A stretch of DNA of 14,167 bases from DASPWV01 sp046727855 (lineage in GTDB: Bacteria > Acidobacteriota > Vicinamibacteria > Vicinamibacterales > UBA2999), in contig JBKPDL010000040.1 in assembly GCA_046727855.1 (NCBI GenBank), positions 1 to 14,167 on the forward strand. The letters are read 5' to 3'. Both the position numbers and the translations under genes were made by a program. This document shows positions 6,872-11,718 of the stretch, in pieces. The number at the start of each line of letters is the position of its first letter. Position 1 is the first letter of the stretch. The notes under the pieces were generated by a model. The model had not been told where the DNA came from, did not search any database, and worked only from the letters and a program-made list of their open reading frames with translations.

Positions 6872-6978
6872 TTGGCGACGTCGTTCAGTCCGATCGCAGC
6901 GCGTCCACACCGACGACGCACCTAATGCACGCCTAGTGATGGTCGTGGGATTCTCGTTGCCGAGCACGACTGAGCGCG
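6872..6978. other. Non-coding stretch after the ADOP gene
   Basis: No gene is supported between the permease stop and the transposase scrap. A GC-rich imperfect hairpin, arms TCGGCA (6984-6989) and TGCCGA (7006-7011), begins just after this stretch, about 115 bp past the stop. It has no T-run, so it is not a convincing terminator. Confidence 0.4.
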
Positions 6979-7098
6979 TCACCTCGGCAGCCGGCAGTTC
7001 GGCCGTGCCGACTTCAGGACGCGATTCTCTTCATGAAGAAAGGCGACCACATCGCGCTGCTCGGCCTCGAGCCACGCCAGCAGCGCCGCCAGCAGCAT
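6979..7098 (-). pseudogene. Transposase remnant (integrase-core type), extreme N-terminus
   Basis: The minus-strand frame from ATG 7098 reads MLLAALLAWLEAEQRDVVAF followed by LHEENRVLKS. This resembles the N-terminal leucine-rich segment of integrase-core transposases widespread in soil bacteria (the recalled pattern is L-GWLDREQRDVVAFL-EENRLL). The match stops after about 30 residues and the frame ends at TGA 6979-6981, so only a scrap is left. It is unrelated to the fragment at 274-699. A chance resemblance is possible because the segment is short. Confidence 0.35.
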
Positions 7099-7122
7099 TT
7101 GCAGCGGAATCACGCGTCAACT

Positions 7123-7317
7123 CTATCGCCGGTGGAACCTATTCCAGTTTTCGGACAGTACGAGGGCGGTCAGAAGGTCGAGGGGCCTCTTGGCAACGCG
7201 TTGATCCAGACGCCCATCCGCGTGGAAAAAGGAACTGCCATCGCGCCTGACCGACCAGGGTTCGGCATCGAGTGGAACGAAGCGGCGGTGGCGCGAGTGA
7301 CGGTCAAGGACGCCTGA
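7123..7317 (+). pseudogene. C-terminal scrap of an enolase-superfamily (mandelate racemase-like) enzyme
   Basis: The last ~50 codons before TGA 7315-7317 read LIQTPIRVEKGTAIAPDRPG then FGIEWNEAAVARV. This matches the usual C-terminal tail of mandelate racemase/muconate lactonising enzyme proteins, which end with a (L)-EPIRV-DG-V-VPD-PGLGIE-DE-AV-R pattern. The frame opens at ATG 7033, but residues before about 30-40 are Gln/Arg-rich and come from the antisense of the transposase scrap. No catalytic residues are present. I treat it as gene debris, not a working protein; the assignment rests on a short motif. Confidence 0.4.
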
Positions 7318-7347
7318 GCCACGAAGGTCAGCATCAAGACAGGCGCA

Positions 7348-7770
7348 ATGACGGACGCACACATACCTTGGTTACGGACTCCGCGAGAGACGAATCGGGA
7401 ACAGGTGCTTGGCGGTTGGGTCGAGTTGATTCGGACTGGGACCGCGACGAAGCTCGATATCGAGCAGTTGCTAGATTTGCCCTACCAACTGATTCATCGC
7501 GCGGCGGCAGCCTGCGGCGTTCAATGCGGAAGCCGTGCGCTGGCTTATCAAGTATTCGGCACCGAACCTGATTATTACGTGAAGACGCTTACCGCCTTCC
7601 GAAACGTGTTAGGACCAACGGAAGGTATGAAGCTGTTTGTGGTTGCGACGAAGGCAGAGCCGCTCGATGCGCTCCGCGCGGTGCCGGCGGACGCAAACGC
7701 TATTCGTGAGGCGCTCTGCACGGGACCGCTGTTCAAGTTCGGTGAACCTACAGTGCATCGTATCGATTGA
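7348..7770 (+). CDS. Hypothetical protein
   Basis: The protein has 140 residues from ATG 7348, without a strong ribosome binding site. Its composition is that of an ordinary soluble globular protein, with alpha-helical segments (REQVLGGWVELI, KLDIEQLLDLPYQLIHRAAA). There is a small cysteine pair (CGVQCG, around residue 56) and a motif TEPDYYVKTLTAFRNVLGPT in the second half. No signal peptide or membrane segment is seen and I do not recognise the family. It sits between gene debris upstream and the basic protein gene 60 bp downstream, all on the same strand, so it may be part of an accessory gene island. Confidence 0.55.
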   Translation: MTDAHIPWLRTPRETNREQVLGGWVELIRTGTATKLDIEQLLDLPYQLIHRAAAACGVQCGSRALAYQVFGTEPDYYVKTLTAFRNVLGPTEGMKLFVVATKAEPLDALRAVPADANAIREALCTGPLFKFGEPTVHRID

Positions 7771-7830
7771 CCTGCGCATTCTCGCCGGAAGCTACGCTCG
7801 AGTCGACTATCATCATGGCGGGAGAAACGT

Positions 7831-8151
7831 GTGGCGAGATTCGATTTAAGGGCGTGGGCACTCATTGGTGCTCAGAAACGACTTGAAGAAATCCGCGAGG
7901 AGCGGCGCTCAATTCAAACAGCGTTTCCCGACCTACGCGGCGGCGGTTCCGAAGTTGGTTCGGGTCGCAAAGGCGGGCTGGCGTCGGTTCGCGGCGGAAG
8001 CGAAGGCCAGATTTTGCTCTCTGCCGGTGGCGGCGCTCAGAAGCCAAAACGAAAACGATTCACAATGTCAGCGGAAGCTAGGAGAGCAATCTCGCTGGCG
8101 CAGAAGCGCCGGTGGCGGAAGGTCAGAGCCGCGAAGAAGAGCAGTTCTTAA
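7831..8151 (+). CDS. Small basic protein with C-terminal SAEARRAIS-QKRRW motif
   Basis: The 106-residue protein starts at GTG 7831, 6 nt after GGGAG (7820-7824). It has three parts. The N-terminal helix MARFDLRAWALIGAQKRLEE runs into EEIREERRSIQTAFPDL. A Gly/Ser-rich middle (residues ~37-70) follows. The strongly basic tail KPKRKRFTMSAEARRAISLA then QKRRWRKVRAAKK ends the protein. The tail resembles the NUMOD3-type helix (S-E-R-KIS-A-K-RW) that contacts DNA in other proteins. I recall similar short proteins recurring in soil Acidobacteriota and myxobacterial genomes as hypotheticals. DNA binding is an inference from charge and motif; no partner gene is evident. Confidence 0.6.
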   Translation: MARFDLRAWALIGAQKRLEEIREERRSIQTAFPDLRGGGSEVGSGRKGGLASVRGGSEGQILLSAGGGAQKPKRKRFTMSAEARRAISLAQKRRWRKVRAAKKSSS

Positions 8152-8222
8152 GGTGGTTCCGAGTCTATGAACCAGTGATGTCGCCGCGATGTAGACTCTG
8201 AGTAGCCGGTCAATCGTCACTA

Positions 8223-8420
8223 GTGGTTCGCGCCTTCCGCGCAGTTGAAGCAATCACGGCTGATTCTCGCGTTCGGACTTCCAGTGGGACTACGTTTCCG
8301 CGGCGTGGCGTCGGCGCTGGCAGCAGCAGGCGTATTCAGAGAATTCTTGAGGTCAATGCGGATCCTGAAGCGGACAGGACGGCACGACGCATGCTCGCGC
8401 TCGGAGCGATCAATCTATGA
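8223..8420 (+). CDS. Possible small protein overlapping the DUF6226 gene
   Basis: A 65-codon frame from GTG 8223 ends at TGA 8418-8420, overlapping the next start as ATGA (8417-8420). That arrangement is typical of coupled genes. The last ~30 residues (RRIQRILEVNADPEADRTAR then RMLALGAINL) look protein-like, while the first half is Ser/Arg/Gly-rich and less convincing. It could instead be the tail of a longer gene whose front has decayed. No family recognised. Confidence 0.25.
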   Translation: MVRAFRAVEAITADSRVRTSSGTTFPRRGVGAGSSRRIQRILEVNADPEADRTARRMLALGAINL

Positions 8421-8956
8421 ATCGATGGGGTTCTGATCGGCCTCCACCTGAAGCCTACTCACGTGTCACAAATCCAGAACGGTTTCGCCCTCTGCACGAC
8501 TTCGCGCTGACGTTGCTCGCGCAGCTGCACGCATCGTTCGACGTCGATCGAATCGAGGGCCACGGCCTCGACAGCGAGTTGGAGGTTGGTGCCGTTGCGC
8601 GCCCGAGCGTCAGGCTGGTTCCTCGCGATTCGAAGGCCGCACCTGTCACCGTTACCTTTACGACGTTCCCCGGACTCAGGGTCCGAGCTGGTCGCTGGTG
8701 CACAGACGTCTTTCCAGGGTGTGGCTGCGATGCCTGCGATGAAACCGCGAACGATGAGACGATCCGCCTGGCAGAAATGATCGATGCGGTCGCGGCGGGC
8801 AGGTTTCGTGAGGGAATCGCAATGCCACCGGAGGGAGAAGTTTGGCAGGAATGGGAGCGGTGGTCGCCACCGCGTCGCTTCTCAGGTCGATTGCTGCCGC
8901 GTCAGCAATTGGCCTCAGCAGCGCAAAGCTCCAAGGAACCGTTAACTGCGTACTGA
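8417..8956 (+). CDS. DUF6226 family protein
   Basis: The protein has 179 residues from ATG 8417. It contains the hallmark order I associate with DUF6226: PEAYSRVTNPERFRPLHDFA (residues ~11-30), ARPSVRLVPRDSKAAPVTV (61-79), FTTFPGLRVRAGRW (81-94), the cysteine cluster FPGCGCDACDET (99-110, Cys102/104/107), and EVWQEWERWSPP (141-152). The function of the family is unknown. The spaced cysteines could hold a metal ion. No export signal or membrane segment is present, so it is probably cytoplasmic. The last ~25 residues after WSPP are basic and low in similarity to anything I know, possibly a read-through extension. The ATGA overlap with the frame at 8223-8420 is the only hint of an operon. Confidence 0.75.
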   Translation: MNRWGSDRPPPEAYSRVTNPERFRPLHDFALTLLAQLHASFDVDRIEGHGLDSELEVGAVARPSVRLVPRDSKAAPVTVTFTTFPGLRVRAGRWCTDVFPGCGCDACDETANDETIRLAEMIDAVAAGRFREGIAMPPEGEVWQEWERWSPPRRFSGRLLPRQQLASAAQSSKEPLTAY

Positions 8957-9258
8957 CGAGCAGGGAACGTGACGTTGCGACCGCTGCCGCTGCGTCGTTC
9001 CCACGGCAAAGACGCGGCGTCAGCGCGCACGAAGTGGCAGCGGAATTCGGTGTGGAGCTCGCGTGCGCTTTCGGACCGATTGGATTTACGTCCAAATTCC
9101 CCGAACAATGGCGCTTCGACAGCCGCCGTGTGCGCAACGGTAATCGCGACCAGGACTCACAACTGCGCAAGCGTGCGCAGCGCGGTCGTGACGCGCTGCG
9201 ACAGATACCGCTGCTGCTGGTTCGAACCGGTGGCGCGCAGGTTGCTGGAGGAGCGGCG
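8957..9258. other. Gap between DUF6226 gene and PntA remnant, no recognisable gene
   Basis: Open frames exist on both strands because of high GC, but none reads as a family I recognise. The plus-strand frame that later becomes the PntA remnant is open through this stretch. It contains a passably protein-like segment (about 9030-9130: HEVAAEFGVELACAFGPIGF), which may be further gene debris. No terminator or repeat was found. Confidence 0.35.
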
Positions 9259-9440
9259 GTGTTGCGACTCGCCGTACCAGCGGAACCGCCGCCGGGCGAA
9301 CGGCGCGTGCTCTCGTCCCCCAATCGTGCAGGAAGCTCATCACGCTTGGCTACGAGATTTCCATCGAGTCAGGAGCCGGCACCAGCGCTGGCATCGCTGA
9401 CGATGAGTCTCGACGCGTCGGCGTCAAGAGTAAGCTTGTA
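9259..9440 (+). pseudogene. pntA: Frameshifted N-terminal fragment of NAD(P) transhydrogenase alpha subunit
   Basis: After a strong GGAGGAG (9247-9253) the frame from GTG 9259/TTG 9262 reads LRLAVPAEPPPGERRV. This is the start of PntA/alanine dehydrogenase-type proteins (consensus IAVPKE-PGERRVAL-P). Right after the GTG valine codon at 9307 one base is missing. Adding one base restores ALVPQSCRKLITLGYEISIE followed by SGAGTSAGIADDESRRVG, a clear match to the PntA N-terminal Rossmann domain (KL-LGYEV-VESGAG--AGF-DD-YR-AG). Homology ends near 9430, so about 57 of the usual ~370 residues remain, and no pntB follows. Full PntA, with PntB, moves hydride between NADH and NADP+ using the proton gradient; this copy cannot. 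The intact ribosome binding site suggests fairly recent decay. Confidence 0.65.
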
Positions 9441-9462
9441 ACTCGGCCTCGCGCGGAAAAAC

Positions 9463-10083
9463 ATGGTCAACGATTGGTCCGCCGTGCACGATGGTCTCGT
9501 ACAAGCAGCGCGTCTTCCGTCCCTCGCGCGCCCGCTGCATCGGATTTCGGCGAGGGAGCTGGTGGTTCTGCTGACATGTGGGGCCACGGCCGCCGCAGCG
9601 GTTGGTCTCGTGAAACTGTCCTTGGGGATTCCGGGACATACCATTGTTCTTGCGGCACTCCCGATGGCGTTCGGCTTGTCGGTTGCGCCGCGGTGCCTAG
9701 CGGGGTCGGTGATGTGCGCGGGCGCGCTCGGAACGGCGCTGGTGCTGTCGTCTACCGGCGCGGCCACGTACGGCTCTGGTGCTTCCGTCAGTCTGTTCCT
9801 GCTCGGCCCGATGATGGACGTCGCAGTGCGCGGCGCTCGCGAGGGCAGGCTGGTGTATGTGGCACTCGTAGTCGCGGGAGTCGCCGCGAACCTGCTGGCG
9901 CTCGGGTCCCGCGCGGTGACCAAGATCCTGGGCCTCGACCTTGCCGGAGCGCGGCCGTTCGACAGCTGGTGGCTGCAGGCGGCGGTCACCTACACGCTCT
10001 CTGGTGTGGTCGCGGGTCTGCTGGGCGCTCTGTGCTGGTTCCATTTCAGCGACGGCGCCGCACGGCGGCGAATACAGGCGTGA
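9463..10083 (+). CDS. Polytopic membrane protein upstream of the TiaS-like gene
   Basis: The protein has 206 residues from ATG 9463, with only a weak GGAAA ahead of it. After a ~30-residue cytoplasmic N-terminus, six hydrophobic segments are visible at about 33-50, 58-75, 80-98, 107-122, 130-148 and 170-194. Notable residues are LGIPGHTIVLAALPMAFGL (53-71, with a conserved-looking PGH) and LGPMMDVAVRGAREGR (114-129). Size and topology resemble the substrate-binding (S) components of ECF transporters or CbiM-like proteins, but I cannot name a substrate and no ECF ATPase or T subunit is nearby. The stop TGA overlaps GTG of the next gene as GTGA (10080-10083), so the two are almost certainly translated together. 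Its position upstream of a selenoprotein formate dehydrogenase makes cofactor or metal handling worth testing. Confidence 0.7.
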   Translation: MVNDWSAVHDGLVQAARLPSLARPLHRISARELVVLLTCGATAAAAVGLVKLSLGIPGHTIVLAALPMAFGLSVAPRCLAGSVMCAGALGTALVLSSTGAATYGSGASVSLFLLGPMMDVAVRGAREGRLVYVALVVAGVAANLLALGSRAVTKILGLDLAGARPFDSWWLQAAVTYTLSGVVAGLLGALCWFHFSDGAARRRIQA

Positions 10084-10787
10084 TCTACATCGGCATCGAC
10101 GACACCGACATTGTCGGCAGCCCCGGTACGAACCAGCTCGCCAGGGCCGTGGTCAACGCGCTCGGGCCGATTGGGAAGAAGGCAATCATCTGCCGCCACC
10201 AGCTGTTCGTCGATCCACGGGTCCCCTATACGAGCCAGAACGGCTCGGCGTCGATTCAGCTGCCGCGCGGTGTCGAGATGCAGCGTACCGCGCTCATCGG
10301 CGCTGTCCGCGAGGTGATGCAGGCGTGGTACATCGAAGGGAGCGATCCTGGTCTGGCCGTCGCCACGACCGCGTCCGCAGAGATGGCCGCCTTCGCGGCG
10401 CGCACCAAGACCGACGTGGTCAGCCAGTCTGAGGCCCACGCTATCGCGCGACGAGCCGGATGCCATCTGGAGGGTCTCGGCGGCACGGAGCAGGGCATCA
10501 TTGGGGCGCTGGCGGCGATCGCGCTCGTCGCGGGTGGCGATGACGGTCGTGTCGTGCACCTCGAGGAATGGCCTTGGCCAGATCCCTTCAGTGGACCGCA
10601 ACCCGTCCCCGCAATCTCCGCTCGTGGCGTCGCTGAGATCGTTGCCGCTTCGGGACAGGTGTTCACGGGCGACGTCGTCGACGTCGGCAAGCATCTTCGC
10701 CCCAACTGGCGCCGCGGGCGCATCGTGCTGTTCGTCGAGCAGTCGCCGGATCCCGGAGCGCCGTGGCGCGCCATCAAACCGGTATAG
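10080..10787 (+). CDS. Stand-alone TiaS-like (COG1571) ATP-binding domain protein
   Basis: The protein has 235 residues from GTG 10080, chosen because it gives the family N-terminus and a 4-nt overlap with the membrane gene. It opens MIYIGIDDTDIVGSPGTNQL, matching the (W)VGIDDTDS--GMCTTYL start of archaeal TiaS, where these aspartates bind ATP/Mg and a nearby Thr is phosphorylated (here Thr17 is the likely equivalent). The block DPRVPYTSQNGSASI (45-59) corresponds to the NPTIPYKTRGNGAVSF region of the kinase domain. GLGGTEQGIIGALAAIAL (132-149) matches the following ferredoxin-like domain. The OB-fold and zinc ribbon that hold tRNA in real TiaS (~420 residues) are missing. TiaS makes agmatidine on archaeal tRNA-Ile2; bacteria use TilS, so another substrate is likely. 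It is coupled to a membrane protein and upstream of formate dehydrogenase. Confidence 0.8.
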   Translation: MIYIGIDDTDIVGSPGTNQLARAVVNALGPIGKKAIICRHQLFVDPRVPYTSQNGSASIQLPRGVEMQRTALIGAVREVMQAWYIEGSDPGLAVATTASAEMAAFAARTKTDVVSQSEAHAIARRAGCHLEGLGGTEQGIIGALAAIALVAGGDDGRVVHLEEWPWPDPFSGPQPVPAISARGVAEIVAASGQVFTGDVVDVGKHLRPNWRRGRIVLFVEQSPDPGAPWRAIKPV

Positions 10788-10797
10788 GGGTCGAGTA

Positions 10798-11271
10798 ATG
10801 CGAAAGAAGACGATTGGGCGGTTGTTGACGGCTCTGGTAGGAGCGAGTGTTGTCACGGCGTTGACTCTCGTGGCGTCGGCGGCGCAGGCGCCGGTGAATC
10901 GAACACCGTCACTGCCTCCAGCCGTGCTGAAGGCGTTCCAGCAGGCGTACCCAGGCGCGACGATTTCGGCAACGTGGCAGGAACGCGATGCAGACCGCGA
11001 TGCGTTTCGAGTCGAGAGCATCGACAAGGGACGCCGACGAATTGTGCTGTACGGCGACACCGGCGCAGTCATCGAGGTCGCGGAGCAAGTGGATGAGAAG
11101 GAGCTTCCGCAGCCCGTGGCGGCAGCGATGCACTCACACCCCCGTGCGATTTACGTCAGCGGGATGAAGGTGACGCGCGGCGGGAGCGTCCAGTATCAGC
11201 TCACGGTACGGGGCACCAGGAAGACGGCCATGATCGCGAAGCCAGACGGCACCGTCGTGAGCTTCAAGTAA
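10798..11271 (+). CDS. Secreted PepSY-like domain protein
   Basis: The protein has 157 residues from ATG 10798, 10 nt after the TiaS-like stop, with GGGG (10787-10790) upstream. Residues 1-31 form a Sec signal peptide (MRKK, hydrophobic core to ~28, AQA cleavage). The mature part begins SLPPAVLKAFQQAYPGATIS (38-57), the usual start of PepSY-like/DUF2874 (BLIP-like fold) domains: PP-V--AF---YP-A---W. Two repeats of this half-domain are plausible; LPQPVAAAMHSHPRAIYVSG (about 103-122) looks like the start of the second. The product is expected in the periplasm, where such proteins are thought to act as small inhibitors or binding modules; the target here is unknown. Tight spacing suggests one transcript with the two preceding genes. 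Confidence 0.78.
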   Translation: MRKKTIGRLLTALVGASVVTALTLVASAAQAPVNRTPSLPPAVLKAFQQAYPGATISATWQERDADRDAFRVESIDKGRRRIVLYGDTGAVIEVAEQVDEKELPQPVAAAMHSHPRAIYVSGMKVTRGGSVQYQLTVRGTRKTAMIAKPDGTVVSFK

Positions 11272-11290
11272 ATCAAGACGTGCTGTGAGG

Positions 11291-11313
11291 CCAGTCGGGT
11301 ATTTGCCGGCTGG
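11291..11313 (+). terminator. Weak hairpin after the PepSY-like gene
   Basis: CCAGTCGG and CCGGCTGG form an 8-bp stem (one G-U wobble) around GTATTTG, starting 20 bp after the stop. There is no T-run after it, so it is at best a Rho-assisted or processing hairpin. It marks the likely end of the three-gene unit. Confidence 0.3.
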
Positions 11314-11718
11314 ATGATGTGATAGATGGCCTGATTGGCCGAGCTCCGCCGCAACCGGTCGTACTCAGAGGCAGTGCAACTCTGATAAACTCCACGCCGC
11401 GCACGTCGTCGTCCGACACGCGGAACCGTGTGCGACGTCAACGCTCGCGAGGTTCGCCATGATGATGCGACCTCCACGTGACAAACCGTTAGAACCGTCG
11501 GTCACCCCGCCCGAATCCTGCTCGCTGCCATCCGCCGCAGCGCGCCAACGCCTTGCCGCGATCCACTGCTCACACGTGCGCAGAAGTGTGTGTGTCACTG
11601 CGCAGAATCGGTCGGCGGCAGGCCCATCGTTCGACGAGGCACGCTGGCCTCGTCATGGCCCGCAGTTTGCGCACACGTGCAGGAGCGGCGGCCTTTTTAC
11701 CGCAAAGGGAATTCTTCC
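11314..11718. promoter_or_regulatory. Upstream region of the formate dehydrogenase gene
   Basis: No gene is supported in this gap of about 400 bp. It contains two copies of TGC(T/G)CACACGTGC (11567-11579 and 11668-11680, 101 bp apart) and a further CACGTG at 11475-11480. A perfect 8-bp hairpin, GACGAGGC-ACGCTG-GCCTCGTC, lies at 11633-11654, and GCGCAG-type palindromes at 11577-11605. These are candidates for regulatory sites of the formate dehydrogenase gene. I could not place a clear -35/-10 pair. A ribosome binding site AAGGGA (11705-11710) precedes ATG 11719 by 8 nt. Confidence 0.4.

Noticed and set aside
5452..6936. 494-codon plus-strand frame inside the ADOP gene
   Set aside because: It lies in a shifted frame of the permease, is Arg-rich and low in hydrophobic order, and gives no recognisable domain; it is a GC-driven shadow.
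6984..7011. GC-rich hairpin as terminator of the ADOP operon
   Set aside because: The stem is imperfect, lies 115 bp past the stop, has no T-run and falls in transposase debris.
9215..9235. GGTTCGAACC as a tRNA T-arm
   Set aside because: It is a short palindrome without acceptor stem, anticodon arm or CCA end around it.
8676..9323. Long minus-strand open frame (215 codons)
   Set aside because: It is antisense to the DUF6226 3' end and the PntA remnant. Its composition is Ser/Arg/Pro-rich as expected for the shadow of GC-rich coding DNA.
9990..11072. 360-codon minus-strand frame opposite the TiaS-like and PepSY-like genes
   Set aside because: It is antisense to two well-supported genes, with Arg/Asp-rich translation and no known motif.
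11272..11718. tRNA-Sec (selC) next to the selenoprotein gene
   Set aside because: No ~95-nt cloverleaf with a TCA anticodon could be found in either orientation in this gap.
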